Source: Mixophyes australis
Lineage: Eukaryota; Chordata; Amphibia; Anura; Limnodynastidae
Length of the DNA stretch: 64,000 bases
Assembly: GCA_036250195.1 (NCBI GenBank)
Contig: JAVHZZ010000003.1
Coordinates: forward strand, 84,989,418-85,053,417
Direction: 5' to 3'
Shown: positions 11,860 through 23,305 of the stretch, in pieces
Position numbering within the stretch: the first letter of the stretch is position 1
Layout: the number at the start of each line of letters is the position of its first letter
Position numbers and translations under genes: made by a program
Notes under the pieces: model-generated
The model's database searches: none
Told to the model about the DNA's origin: nothing
The model's input: only the letters and a program-made list of their open reading frames with translations

Positions 11860-12380
11860 AGAAAGCCAAAAATTTGTGTAATAAACAAACCCAATCCTTC
11901 ATCTGTGAGGTGCACCCCATCAGACCTATAAAGCTGAGGGACTTAATAGGTGCTTGATTACCAAGCTACCAGAGCCCCACAAGAATTTCAAGACTGACCT
12001 ATTAACCTGACGCCTGACCGTACTCATGACCAGACTAACACGGACAACCCTATTAATCAAACAAGGAATGATGTGGGACCATCATATCTTAATCACAGGC
12101 CGCCCTGGAGCAATGAACCGCAAGTCATAAATTATATGCCTAATAAGGCCTACCACATTATTCTTACCCAAATCATTCCTTCCTTAATGAATCACTAAGA
12201 CGTCAGAGGCCAGCCCTCTGGCAATCTTCTCAACCACTAAATTCTTAAAAGCTGGTCAACACATCCCCTTCTACTAATTCATTTGATGTCCACTTGGGTA
12301 TTAAAAATCACTGTAAATCCCAGGCCAAGGAATGTGCGGCAGCCCAATGGATGACAGAATGGCCAACCACCCATATTTCA
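11860..12380 (-). pseudogene. SGNH-type hydrolase domain remnant of the YR retroelement
   Basis: The three active-site blocks of an SGNH hydrolase are visible on the minus strand, in different frames. Block I is WVVGHSVIHW (12373-12344) with the GHS serine. Block III contains RNDLG (near 12179-12163). Block V is SDGVHL with the Asp-x-x-His pair (DGVHL at 11921-11907). Between them are partial matches, e.g. ASDVLVIH before RNDLG. The frames are broken by several stops and shifts, so no hydrolase can be made. Such domains act as esterases or lipases; their role in retroelements is not settled. It sits directly downstream of the recombinase. Confidence 0.65.
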
Positions 12381-12749
12381 AGGGCTTCAGGGGACCATCT
12401 GTAAATAAGACAGCATCCCAAATTTCAATACAATGCATGGCAAATCTAAAACAAGTAAACACTATAACAAACATGGCAGCAAGAAATGAAAAGATGCGTC
12501 CTGTAATTTACAGCAGGTCCTACCAGTGAGCCAAAGCTGGAACAGGAAAATGGTGAGGGGAAGGCAACCAATGTGTTGGTTAAAACCTTAAAAAACCTTG
12601 AAGGTGATCATGCTATAAGGTCCTTCATTTTGAGGAAAAATTAGTAAAATCCCTTCAAGACCTCACCAGTCCTGGGTTGTCCATTGGAGAGTGACTACTA
12701 TACTTGGTGGGTCTAATATATTTCTTATAGGGGGAAGCACTTATATGGT

Positions 12750-12835
12750 GCTTTTAAAGCGGAATAACCCGGACCGCATGCCTGTGTAATGGAATACAGG
12801 CGTGGGGTCCGAGTATTGCCACTTTAAAAGCGCCA
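12750..12835. repeat. Inverted repeat inside the retroelement
   Basis: GGTGCTTTTAAAGCGG on the left pairs with CCACTTTAAAAGCGCC on the right, and GGACCGCATGCCTGT pairs with ACAGGCGTGGGGTCC, giving arms of about 40 bp with a few mismatches around TGTAATGGAAT. It lies where the catalytic C-terminal part of the recombinase should be, so it is probably a small fold-back element inserted there. I found no clear target duplication. Confidence 0.65.
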
Positions 12836-12889
12836 TTTTCACTGTGCCCATTGTAAATGACATCATTTTGTACTGTAGATGTTTGTGTC

Positions 12890-13430
12890 ATTCGGATTTT
12901 ACACAGGACTGTGATTTAAGGTTTCGGACAAACTTGATATGTGTTAAATGGTAAGTTGTGATTTTACAATTTTCGGGCTTACAGTAATCGATATTGTCAC
13001 GTCGTTTTAAACTATGTCGGCATTTCAAATGCCGTTCTACCATACCATACTCAAGTAAAAAAGCTTTGTAGCTAGAAGTTGTCACAGTCTGCACTGTGCT
13101 AATCAGTTTACGCAACATTGTAACATCCATAGGCCGCCTGGTATCCTCCTAGGATGGGTCCTAGCTCACCCCTTCAAAACCTTCTGAATCAAATATCCTT
13201 AAGTAATGTAATTGGGCCAGGAAAGAAATACCACCCAGCGTGGATGACATTAGAGACCTAGAAACACCCAATGTAGACTTGTGCCAGATGAAGTGAAACA
13301 TGCACTGCTACTGTTCCATGTGCCGGTAACCCTTACTGACCAAGAAATGCACCCAGTTCTGCCAGAACACCCTATATGCCCTCAAGTTGGAAAGGGCCAC
13401 AGATGTCTCTGCAAGTCCCTCTTTAATGGC
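12890..13430 (-). pseudogene. Tyrosine recombinase, N-terminal part (decayed)
   Basis: On the minus strand below 13430 the readable pieces are IKEGLAETSVALSNLRAYRV, then FWQNWVHFLVSKGYRHMEQ, then WHKSTLGVSRSLMSSTLGG, ISFLAQLHYL and, after a gap, RPMDVTMLRKLISTVQTV. These follow the order of the SAM-like, DNA-clasping N-terminal domain of DIRS-type tyrosine recombinases and the start of the catalytic domain. The Arg-His-Arg-Tyr catalytic residues are not recognisable downstream. Stops and at least one frameshift break it. In an active element this enzyme integrates the circular DNA copy. Confidence 0.6.
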
Positions 13431-14180
13431 TCAACCAGATGCCAAATATATGAAGGACAATGTTTGCTGTAGGGGCAAGCTCCATGAATTTCCCCAGTGA
13501 AAGCAGGAAAGTGCATCAGCTAGTTCATTGTCAGCACCTGGCACATGGAAACTAATATTGTGCTCTAGACAGCGCAACACAAAATACCTAATCAGACTAA
13601 TTGCAGGGGAAGACGTAGCACTTTGTTTATTTACGAACTGGACCACCTCTATATTGTCATACCAGAATGTGATGTCACAGTCCCATAACCGATGTGTCCA
13701 CAGCTCTACCGCAACAATGATGGGGAACAACTCCAAAACCAAAAGGCTTGACACTACACCAGATGTGGTCCATGCCAAAGGACACGGGGCAGCGCACCAT
13801 GACCCTTGGAGAAATGCCCTGAATCCCTTGGAGCCTGCCACATCTGTGAAAAGCTGTAGCTGTCCACTAGAAACTGAAGGACTGTGCCATATGCGTGTCC
13901 CATTAAAGTCTGCCATACCATTCCTTAATTTCCTGGGAGAGCCTGATCTGGACATGGGCCTCTGCAACTTCCTACAAAAAACCTTTACCCATGAGGTTAG
14001 GGAACTTAGGGAACTTAGGGAACCCAGCAACAATAAAAAAAAAAACTGCTCACTCCCTGATGAGATATAAGCAAAGCCACCAAGACAAAGCTTCAACCGA
14101 TATGGGGAATCTGCTTTATGTATGAGTAGCTCCCTGCTAGTTCCTACAGGTTGCGGAGGAGCTCGGTCTACAGGGAGCAA
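13431..14180 (-). pseudogene. DIRS-type RNase H domain, 249-codon open frame
   Basis: The open frame is uninterrupted for 249 codons, but only residues about 60-230 match an element protein. The RNase H active-site acids are all in place: LFTDVAG (D113), VAVELW (E159), FWYDN (D175) and NELADALS (D222), with GSWCAAP, INKQSATS-like VNKQSATS and LEHNISFHVPGAD between them. This is the RNase H of a DIRS-group retroelement, which removes RNA from the RNA-DNA hybrid. The reverse transcriptase that should precede it is almost absent; residues 1-60 include a low-complexity FFFLLLLGSLSSLSSL run. A tandem GGGAACTTA repeat lies near 14000-14024. Confidence 0.75.
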
Positions 14181-14380
14181 TCTTTGGTTTTGCTTCTACC
14201 AAGAAAGGGCGAGCTTGTTCTACCTGGGGTAGACGGTCTCATTGACAATGCCCTTGGTTGTCCTGACATATTAGCCTGCTGCACTGCCATGTAAATCTCT
14301 ACATCCTTGAAGCCAAACAGGATATTCTTCACCCCACTCAGCTTCTTGTGGAACTCTTCATCATACACTCGCCACACCAT
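14168..14380 (-). pseudogene. Gag-like fragment of the YR retroelement
   Basis: The frame shows EFHKKLSGVKNILFGFKDVEIYMAV, resembling the WDVKDxxLW region near the end of DIRS gag proteins, and then a Ser/Pro/Arg-rich tail. It lies immediately upstream of the RNase H piece, implying that the reverse transcriptase was deleted between them. The assignment rests on a short similarity. Confidence 0.4.
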
Positions 14381-14679
14381 ATCAGTGCTGTGTGCCTATC
14401 ATGGATCATATATAAATATTTCAAGATCTCCTAAGCCTAGTGTCTAAATAAGTGCATCTTCAGCAACGCCGTCTTTTGCACTCCGTGATAGTAAACAAGT
14501 CCACATATATACCCTTGTCAATTTTTTCCCTGGAACTAGCTAGAAGACTTCTGAGAAAAGCAGAATTTGCACAGAATATCATGTAGCTCCCTCGTTGGGA
14601 AACCGCAAGGGTGCTACATGTCCTAACCGCCTACTAGCATGACGATTTTCCCTATGCATATAGAACTGTAGAAGCCGCA

Positions 14680-15440
14680 TCAATTTACTAGGCTCCGGCC
14701 TGAATCCAAGGAATCGTAAGCAGTTTTCAAAACATCAAAACGCAAAACCAAACCCCAGTCAACCACGTCTTTCATATTCACCCAGTAGCAGCGTATTTGA
14801 CACTTCTGCGACCACCTCTGGATCTTCTTGTGCCGCCTGTGCTTAGCAGACATCCAGTTGCTGGTGTAGTGGTCCAGACACGTCATCATTTGTAACTGGA
14901 ATATGTGAAACAATAGAAAAGTTAACAGGCGAAACATCCCGGTGGGACTCCCGGGAAGTGGGATGGTTCCCAGGAGGCAAGGGGAGCAGTGACTGGGCAA
15001 TGCTGTGTGTAGCAGGGAGGAGGGAGGGGCAGGAGGACGCTGGGAGAGTGAGGGCAAAAGGAGGTCTGGGAAAAGGGAGATGAGGTGCGATGGCCCTGGG
15101 GAGGGTTTGTAACCAAAAAGGGGGGTGTGTGTTGATGGGAAGGGAAACTGCCAACAGGATTAAACTGGGCAGGCCAGGGGTTCTGAGCCATGGGGGAAGG
15201 ATGCTGTTGGGCAGGGAAATGGGGGAGGGGTGATAGTGGGTTAACTGGGGGGAGAAAAGGGATTGACTCCATAAAGGTAAATAGTGGACAGGGTACTGGG
15301 CACAAGGAGCGGACACAGGACTGGGGTAAAAAGTGCCATGTGGGAAGGGAAACTGGGAAACTGAGGAGGAAACAGAGGGCTGGGGTGAACACGTGGGGAG
15401 AGGTGTGGTATAAGCCTGTCCAGCAAGGGCAGAACCAGGC
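14680..15440 (-). pseudogene. Pro/Ser-rich and basic segment, probably retroelement gag N-terminus
   Basis: Minus-strand frames here are rich in Pro, Ser and Phe (15440-14920), followed by a basic piece, KHRRHKKIQRWSQK (near 14850-14810). Their position upstream of the gag fragment and the composition fit a DIRS-type ORF1. Several overlapping open frames exist because the DNA is purine/pyrimidine-biased, so the correct frame is uncertain. Confidence 0.35.
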
Positions 15441-15506
15441 ATCCTGGGGAGGGTAATCAGCTACCCTGCCACCACAGGACTGTGGGCTATGGCATCCAGT
15501 TTCAAG

Positions 15507-15800
15507 CTTCCCATCTTACCTGGTTCTCTGCAGTACCTGTTCCTGCAGACTATCACTACCATCTGATATTCAGCTAACAAGCTTCCCAGCTTTACCTGGA
15601 CATTCGGATAACTCCTGCATGCAGATTATTGCTACCACTTGGTATCCAGCTCACAAACTTCCAAGCTTTACCTGGACATCTGGACAATCTCTGTCTGTAG
15701 ATTATCGCTACCGCCTTGTACCCAGCTCACAAGCCTCCCAGCTTTACCTGGACATCTGGACAACCTCTGCCTGCAGATTATCGCCGCCACCAGCATACCT
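15507..15800. repeat. 76-bp tandem repeat, about 3.5-4 copies
   Basis: The phrase AGCTCACAAGCCTCCCAGC with TTTACCTGGACATCTGGACA recurs with starts near 15572, 15648 and 15724, a 76-bp period. Copies differ by several substitutions. Open frames crossing it in all three forward frames arise because the array lacks stop codons. Confidence 0.85.
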
Positions 15801-16330
15801 TCACCACCTGTGTCTGCTTGCTTCTATATTGCTTCATTATCTCACTTGGTACCAATTCAGAGAACTACGACCAGGGAAGCAGAAGCATCTTAGGCCAAAC
15901 CTCCTTGAGGGGCTCCCTGGTGAACACCTATGTCTCGCTAGACTCCGCACCTCCCAGTAGTGTAGCATTAAACTAAGCAGACCACAAGGATGTGAGAGAA
16001 ACCCTGAATTGTGACAGGGGCATGATGAGACAGCGCGAGGGATCTGTCAGGTATTAGTGGGGTAAGCGTCACTGGGCTGGTATCCCAAGGGTGAGGGAGG
16101 AGGGGAGCTTTCCCCCATGGCTGCAGCATGAATGGAGATAGTAGGGATGAGGGTGGAGGAAATGAAAGAGTGAAAGAGGTGAGTGGAAGGTGGATGATTG
16201 GGAGTTGTGCCTGACAGGTGGGGAAAGGCAATGAGAGGGACAACAGAGGTGGAGAAAAGAAGAAAAGATGACAAAGTAAGGAGCAACAAAAACAGACCAA
16301 GGAAAAGAATAATACAAGAAACACAGCTTA

Positions 16331-18120
16331 TACTACACCATCTGTGCCTGGAGATTTTCCTGAGGCAATGAGTATGACCTTCTGTTCCAGACTTACTAGA
16401 AAGGCTTTCCTAACCACTCCCCTTCAAACTTAACTCAAATCCAAGCCAAGAAAATTAACCCCTTGCAGGTTATTAATTTATATACCACAAGCCTAGTGTT
16501 TAATTGCATTTATCACTATGCAAGTCTTAATTTATATTTATAAGCATATGCATAGGCTGGTTTCTTCCTCTTGCAACTGCAAATTTCTGTGTTGCCTGTG
16601 GTGAACAATACAAAGGGCCCGAGTCATTAAGGTACGCATACTGAGCGCATCATGTATTTGTTTTAAACAACACATAAATCAGCTCTACATTCTCCTGCAG
16701 TCAATAAGGAACGGATCTAATGATATGTGTGGTGTTGACTACTGGTGTAGGCTTACTCTGCTCTACTAGATCAGACAATGCAGGATACGTACAATACCTA
16801 TATGAAATGTAAAATCTCAAAAACTAACAGAAAAAGGCTATCCTTAATGTCTACTGTACATAACAGACATTTTTACAGTTGTTCCTGATTGAAGATACAT
16901 GTTAGAGCATAGATATGATACTGACATAACTATACTCAGGACGTAGACTAGCCCTGTAGTTGTTTCATGAGACACTGCAGAAAAACAAGTAACTTTGAGA
17001 CACCCAGAGCCTGATTCGGACGTAGCTGCATGCACTTGAGCTTGGCACGCCGTTACTGTAAATTGACTACGGCCAAAAGCACCTTCCCAGCCCCATTCAC
17101 TACTCGCAATCATAGGCTATAGTAAGTATTCTTTGCACACACAGACGGAGCGGACAGGGCTGCACTTTCTGGCGTATGGGTTGGTTTTGGGCATGTGCAG
17201 ACTGATTTTTGCATACAACACGCTCAAAATCAACAGATACGTACCATAGTTTTTTAGTTCATTGCCTTATTGTTCTATCTTTGTGTGTCTTTTCTGTTCC
17301 TGTCATTTTTCTACTGCCCTTTTCTCTACCTTTGATTATCATCTTTATTTTCTGTTTTTTTGCTTTACTTCTTCCTTTTCTCTTGTCTTTCTCCTTTTCT
17401 TTCTTACATTTTTCTTGCTATCTGTCACCATGATTCCTCTGCAGTGCAATGGGGTCTCCCACCATCATCTTTTTAAGGCATCTGCTACCATTTGCATCCC
17501 CCATCCCCTCGTGTGCCCTGCCTCTGTGTTCACAATCCCTGGTGGCACCAATGGCTCATCTCCCTTCCCATCTCCTTCTTTCTCCCTCATTAGTAGGGTG
17601 CTTAGCATCCCCGTTCCCACTGTTTTAATGAGCCTTGCAGCAGCTGCAATGCCACCCCCCACCCCCTATACACCCCTGTGTTGGTGGTTGACATCTGTCT
17701 CCTAATGCTGCTCTGCAGGGAGATGGCAGCACCAGCCATCTCCCTCCTGCTGGTGTCTGCAGTGTGGCTGCTTCTCTTCCCTCTCCACAGTCTAACATGT
17801 TTTTCCCTTACTGCCCAGACAGTCCCCTATAACCAACGCAAGGATCTTCAGGTGGGTCCCAGCTACTGAACCAAATGAGGGAGATTGGGGCCCCGCGGTC
17901 TAGAAATGTCATAGTACTTTATTGGTTGCCATAAATTGGTGTACTAATGTCCGGTAGCTGATTGGTCGCGTTTTTTAATCGCCCCCACTTTAATTTATTT
18001 TCAATAAATTTTGTGACCTTTCTTCCCCACACAAGTCTTTTGTTTCTTCATATATTAGGTAAGATAACTCTTCATAAGGACATTTATGTAACACTTACAT
18101 TTAATTCAACTGCTAGGCAA
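16331..18120. other. Intergenic; pyrimidine-rich stretch and possible MITE ends
   Basis: GGGCCCGAGTCATTAAGG at 16616-16633 looks like the end of a Harbinger-type MITE (compare 22615-22637), but its partner end was not found. Positions 17240-17420 are strongly T/C-rich, giving a hydrophobic-looking open frame that I regard as spurious. No gene recognised. Confidence 0.4.
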
Positions 18121-18172
18121 CTCTCAGGAAGAAATAGAATGCTGATTTCAGCATTCTATTCCTTCCTGAGAG
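18121..18172. repeat. 52-bp nearly perfect palindrome
   Basis: CTCTCAGGAAGAAATAGAAT with GCTGA forms the left arm, and the right arm TCAGCATTCTATTCCTTCCTGAGAG is its complement with one mismatch-type change; the loop is 2 bp. It probably marks a small fold-back element. Confidence 0.85.
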
Positions 18173-18783
18173 CACTGGAAACATATCTACTGTACTGCTC
18201 ATAAACAGGATACATGATTCACCTGGCAGAGTTGAAGCAGATTCCAGGGAGCACACTATACTGTGCTGAATCAAGGTGCCATTGCTAAAGACACACTTGG
18301 CATCTGAGCTAATCATAAATGCCAGTAATTATGGCTTTGGATAAAGAAGAGCAAATGAGCAAACATTGCACAGATCAGCTGCATAACACAGATTAGATTA
18401 ATCAGGGCTCATTACAGGGTATGCAAATCCCTAGGTCACGTATTCACATATTTTGACCAGTTTAACTTATGATGAAGTTCTGCATATTGTTCAAAATGGA
18501 ATGTCCCTGTGTTATATAAGCTTATGCATGTGTCTATAGCAGAGCTTTACCTGTGATGATGGCACGTACTTGGTGTTGACATCATTCAGATTCAGAGTTT
18601 TCTCTCTTTGATATACTTTCAGTATACCTCGTACATTTTAAATAGCCATATAGGGGTTTTATTATAAAAGAATGCACTTAACAATATACTGGAGAATGTT
18701 ATTATATTACATATTATAATATTATAATATTTCCATTTAGAAGCCAAACAGGCATTTTGGGTGTCACTTGAGGAGTTTATTCA
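18173..18783. other. Intergenic, nothing recognised
   Basis: AT-rich; TATAATATTATAATATT repeats near 18714-18731. Confidence 0.4.
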
Positions 18784-18846
18784 TACAGATTGTAAAGCGC
18801 TATTGAATATGTTGGCACTATATATATAAATGATGATGATGATGAT
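18784..18846 (+). mobile_element. LINE 3' tail with (GAT)n end
   Basis: TTGTAAAGCGCTATTGAAT, then GTTGGCACTATATATATAAA and (TGATGA)n form the standard 3' end of an L2/CR1-type LINE. Only about 60 bp are recognisable. Confidence 0.6.
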
Positions 18847-19594
18847 CTATAGATCATTTCCAGAAAAGGGACAATGTTCAATAAAAAGGGGTTTCAGTAC
18901 AAAAGAAAGGCTTCTGCCTCCAAGAGAGAGGCTGTCAAAGATTAAACTCTAGAACAGAATTTTGACAGATATCCAGGGAGGACACAATATTTTATAGTGT
19001 GTAGCATCACAGTACAGTAAGTTAGAGCTACTTAACTAGCTGCTTACTACAAAACTCTGATTCTATCCACAGCCAGAGTATATGCTAAACTAATTATATG
19101 TATTCTCAGTTCAGATACACAGGGGTCTATGTATGAAGTCATGTCTGTAGGGAACTCTTTTCTCCATTTTGCCTCATCTCATGTGCTTTGCGTGTGCTCA
19201 GAGGAGAAGTCAGGAAAATGTTAGTCCGCACATGCATGGTGATAAGATTAACTATTACCAAAAGCTAGGAAGTGGGTTTGCCCATTTGAATACACTAGGC
19301 AGACAGATAAGTGCATTTGTGCAAATAGTAAAGCACCACATCCCCGCTTGTCTTGCACTTTTGTTACCGCAATTTATAGTGCGTTATTTTGTGCAGTTTA
19401 CAAACAGTAAAATTTATCAAAGTAAAAGCTACACGTCAAGCTGAATTTTTTTTCAAGCCAGCAAAAAGCAATGCCACTTTTGTGACATGGGATTCATACA
19501 AACGCGTCAATCAATGGTTTGCAAAGTTGAACGAAAACCACAAAAAGACACAAATGGTCTTATTGGCAAGATGGATAGTCGAATTAGTTTAGAG
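18847..19594. other. Intergenic, nothing recognised
   Basis: No motif-bearing frame and no repeat ends recognised. Confidence 0.4.
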
Positions 19595-19729
19595 CAGTGT
19601 TTCCCAAACCCATTCCAGTGCATGTTTTCCTTATCTCCTTGCTGGAGCACAGGTGTGGTCATTACTGACTGACACATTTTGAAACATGATCTGTTAGGGG
19701 TCCCTGAGGACTGGGTTTGGGAAACACTG
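19595..19729. mobile_element. 135-bp MITE with perfect 17-bp terminal inverted repeats
   Basis: It begins CAGTGTTTCCCAAACCC and ends with the exact complement GGGTTTGGGAAACACTG. The flanks (GTTTAGAG left, TATCACAG right) do not match, perhaps because the sequence starting at 19731 was later joined at its right end. The CAGTG-type start suggests hAT. Confidence 0.75.
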
Positions 19730-19730
19730 T

Positions 19731-20160
19731 ATCACAGTCCGGGCCCGCCTATTAAACGGTCGGGACCCGGTTCACTCACCCAGGGGATCCTCTGTAGGTG
19801 GTCTCTCTAGGAGAAAAGCTGCTTCTTCCTTGATCCGGCACCATCTTTGATTACGGTCTGCACATGCACAGTCCATCCTTGTGACTGTTCCCATTGGCAG
19901 ATGCCCTCTATTGGTTGCATTATTTAAGACACCCCCTTTTCTCCCTTCACTGCCAGCTCTGTTAGTCTCTCCTAGTGTGTGGACATTTTCCCTGGCTCCT
20001 GTTAGTTTTTTCAGCTATTCCTATGCTTCCAGCCTACCCGTAATTGTAGGGTATTCCTGGCCGCAGTTCCGCTATCTACCCTGCACCAAAACTGTGTACT
20101 CTAAGCTACCTGGATCCCTGCCGTAAACTCTGTACTATGTTCTATTTGCATGGGAGCAGG
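19731..20160 (+). mobile_element. Possible LTR fragment (Gypsy-like)
   Basis: GC-rich start (TATCACAGTCCGGGCCCGCC), a CCAAT-like ATTGGTTG and a TATTTAAG box near 19921-19929, followed by a CT-rich leader with repeated CTCCTG phrases. This resembles frog and fish LTR promoters, but no partner LTR or coding region was seen. Confidence 0.3.
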
Positions 20161-20193
20161 TTTCCTAGAGAGTGAGTGAACTTCTTCTAGATT

Positions 20194-20363
20194 AAGGGAT
20201 ACATATACTAAAACTTCTAAAAAGTAAAAGTGGAGGTAGCAACCAATCAGATTCTGACTGTCATTTTCTAGTATGTACTATAGAGATGATAGTTAGAATC
20301 TGATTGGCTGCTATTGACAACACCTCCACATTTCCTTTTTAGACTTTTTTATAGATCTACACC
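20194..20363. mobile_element. Palindromic MITE (family C, diverged copy)
   Basis: AGTGGAGGTAGCAACCAATC and AGATTCTGACTGTCATTTT on the left have complementary partners on the right (TTAGAATCTGATTGGCTGC, CAACACCTCCAC). It is a diverged relative of the elements at 31123-31297 and 32942-33116, with the loop orientation of the former. Confidence 0.75.
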
Positions 20364-22363
20364 TAAATGTGATATTAAGAGCCTTTGTCAAGATGCTCTG
20401 ACCTCAACATCCTAACCATACCACACCCATATTATGACATAATGGTGTGGGCTCATTAGAGTGATATGCACCCATGTCTCTTCATTGCAGAAATTGTGGG
20501 ACCGCATTATTAGGCTAAAAGTACAATCTGAGCACAAAGATGACGCTACACTTAAATGTATTTAATAATTGCACATTACATTGCTGTTCATATTTATGGC
20601 CCTACATATCATTACAATCATATCTGTCTCTGCTGCCTCTATTGGATCGTAAGTGCACTGTGTAACAGAATGTAACATTTCATCATTTTCATATTGATGT
20701 TTTACTGGTACAATGTTACTGTTGATAAGGTGTAAAGGTAATATGCTATTTGTTCCTAGAGAGACCAGGCCAGTAATGCAACTGTGGTTATATCTGCTTC
20801 TATGCCAATTTATGAACCGGACAGGTCACTTACACACTTATACACAGTAGAGAAAGGCACTGTGGCAGTGAATTGACAGGGTGAATATTGGTTCAGCTCA
20901 AAAAAGGGCTATATTTAGGTAAAGGGTCCACTTTAAACATGAGCTGCATTAACTCATCTCATTTAATAGTTACACAGTTACACAAAATGTGCATATTGAG
21001 TTCTCTGCACTCAATACAAGCGAAAAACAAGTATATTTTTAACTTTTGAAATGAAGAAACAATTTTATCATCATGTTTGGAACATACAATTACCACTTTT
21101 CCTTCTCTTGTTGTTTCATGAACCCCCTGCAAATATGACTTTATGGTACAAATGACACATGAATTAAAATGAATGACATTAAGTAATGAATATCCTACAC
21201 AAATCTTTTTACATTTGCTGCTGCCATCTGTGTAGCACATAGCCCTTAAGTGTTCTTGGCACATGGCGTTACTCTATAATCATGCCACTCAAAACACTAC
21301 AGGAAAATAGCATTGCCACTTGAGGGACAGTTTATGAGAATAGGGAATAATGAAAGACTTTGATAGAAATGCCAATCACAGAGTGTGTCTGCTTTAAATA
21401 GACCCAGAAGAGATGATGATGAACATCTGAAGTGCTGTGTGAGTTTGCAGACCTTACGCACACTTGTCATTTCAGTCGGACAAGCATTAAAAGTGTTCAG
21501 GGTTTTGCAGTTTTCTCACTGGTTGAGGAGACATACAGAATGCATGACAGATTGCCAAAGAGGGAAGCATTGTGTAGACAACTGGAAACATTAAGTCACT
21601 GACAATGCATTGCAATACTTTGTAATAGTAATGAAGGTAACTCTTTTACTGCGGTATATACTGTGTCTTATAGGAGATCGCTTACAATTTCAAGCAGCGG
21701 TGTTCAAACCTGTTTCCACTAACAGTTTTTTTTTTATTATATTAAGTATTGCAATTAACTAATGATTATGCTAGTGTCATGTACAATAGTATTGTAATGC
21801 CAAAGTTATAAAATAAAAAATACAACAACTAGCATGTTGCACCATTTTATAATAATGTAGACATTTCTATAGAATTGTTGTCCAAGCTTGAATCAAAGCC
21901 AGATTATAATATGCCTGAAAGTATTAAAATGTGGACAAAAGGATTCAAAACGGAATCTCTAACCCGTAATACAGAGTTATCTGTAATTTTAGGCCTCTAG
22001 CACATTAACTAGTGCCTTTAACGCAAGTAAATCTATGTAGACGGATCTAAAATAGAACCTATTGTTTTCACTCACACCATACCTACATTTAGTTGTGTTG
22101 CATGTGCATTATATTTTTCTTGTTAAATTCAATGCATTTACCTCGAAACACTAGTAAAACAATACTAGCAAACACATGTCAAACACAGGAAATGTCAGTG
22201 AGTATGAGGTCTTACTATATAAATATTTTTCCTCTGAACAGATTACTTTAAGCTTAGCTATGTACCTGGGTGGGTAGAGGTCAGTAATATTGAAAGAATA
22301 AAAAAAATAATAAGACTATTTCTATTAAATTGATTATTGATTATTTGATAATGCCCATTAGTA
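20364..22363. other. Intergenic, nothing recognised
   Basis: AT-rich; short frames only. No repeat boundary was identified. Confidence 0.45.
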
Positions 22364-22640
22364 AGCACAACAAAACCATGTTACAATGCAAGGGGTGCAA
22401 AGTAGTTTATTATTTTGCACATAAGTTAAATACTGGCTGTTTTTTTCATCTAGCACACAAATACTTAATAGCTTTATTACTACAGTGAAATGTAAAGTTG
22501 ATCTATTACATGCCCTACCCCAACAATAAATCTGTCCCCACATTTTAAATTTACCTCCCCCTCCAATGCAACATGGTTTTACCCAGGTGCAAATGTTACT
22601 CCTTTTTTATGCTTTGCTCTCCTTAATGACTCAGGCCCAC
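22364..22640. mobile_element. Harbinger-like MITE (family D), left end missing
   Basis: AAAACCATGTTACAATGCAA on the left has an inverted counterpart TGCAACATGGTTTTACCCAG on the right, and the right end CTCCTTAATGACTCAGGCCC is a typical Harbinger-type MITE terminus. The left counterpart of that terminus is absent, so the copy is truncated. A relative is at about 38990-39240. Confidence 0.55.
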
Positions 22641-23139
22641 AGAGTCCTAAACTATTTTTTATAATAGAGTCTCTTTAGGTATAGACAAGTGATCAAAGTG
22701 AGGGTGTATACGGTGGTATGCTCTACCACCACTTCTCGTACTGTCTTCATTGTAAAACTGTCAAATTCCATTCACTTATATTCCTATCACATTTTTCATT
22801 CTGTCAGTTCTAAATGTCCACTTCAACCACTGATATAGACTATTAGTGGGCAACATACTATTATATCCCATTCACTACAGGCGGGTACAATGTCCCATCC
22901 ACCAAAAGGTTAACTTGCTATGTTTCCTAACCATAGACTCAAGAGTCAAAACAGTACTTCCCCAGACATATAATGACAGTATTTTCTCCACATTACATTT
23001 AGTAAAGGAGTTAGTCTATATAACTAATGAGATGGCTTTTACACAATCCAGGCACATAAACTGCATAGTGTTGATGTCCCTCTTTTCATGCACACACCCT
23101 CCTTTGAATGACCATATTTACATTACTTTAGTAATATCA
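22641..23139. other. Intergenic, nothing recognised
   Basis: A 98-codon frame at 22846-23142 has no motif. The 3' edge contains the target site of element 3 (TAAATAAC, 23140-23147). Confidence 0.45.
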
Positions 23140-23278
23140 TAAATAACTAGAGATGAGCTTAGTCAAATCCGAACACCCCCGAACAGTGCCGATCCGAGCC
23201 TGATCCGAGCACTGATCGGGTATTCCCGCCGATCGCAAAACTCAGAACGAGGGAAAACGTCATCATCCCGCCTTCGGA

Positions 23279-23305
23279 TCTCGCGATATCCGGATTCATA
23301 TTATT
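23279..23305 (+). promoter_or_regulatory. Degenerate promoter block of element 3
   Basis: TCTCGCGATA (23279-23288) is followed after 9 nt by ATATTATT (23298-23305), where elements 1 and 2 have TATAAAT. CGCCGCCATCTTCACTCGGG downstream is shared with element 2. The TATA box has decayed while the CGCG motif is intact. Confidence 0.55.

Larger units (their letters stand above)
11370..16330 (-). mobile_element. Decayed tyrosine-recombinase retroelement (DIRS/Ngaro-like)
   Basis: Read on the minus strand, protein remnants appear in the order gag-like (15440-14168), RNase H (14180-13431), tyrosine recombinase N-terminal part (13430-12890) and SGNH hydrolase (12380-11860). RT-RNase H followed by recombinase is the DIRS-group plan, and a hydrolase domain is known from Ngaro-type elements. 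Most of the reverse transcriptase is missing between gag and RNase H. Frameshifts and stops are frequent. A fold-back at 12750-12835 and a 76-bp tandem repeat at 15507-15800 interrupt the element. The outer limits are approximate; I did not find the characteristic terminal or internal complementary repeats. Confidence 0.7.

Noticed and set aside
13528..14070. 180-codon plus-strand frame
   Set aside because: It is antisense to the RNase H remnant, which carries all expected active-site residues on the minus strand.
17262..17705. Membrane protein suggested by a Phe/Leu-rich 147-codon frame
   Set aside because: The hydrophobic run is caused by a T/C-rich low-complexity tract; no start context, homology or splice sites support it.
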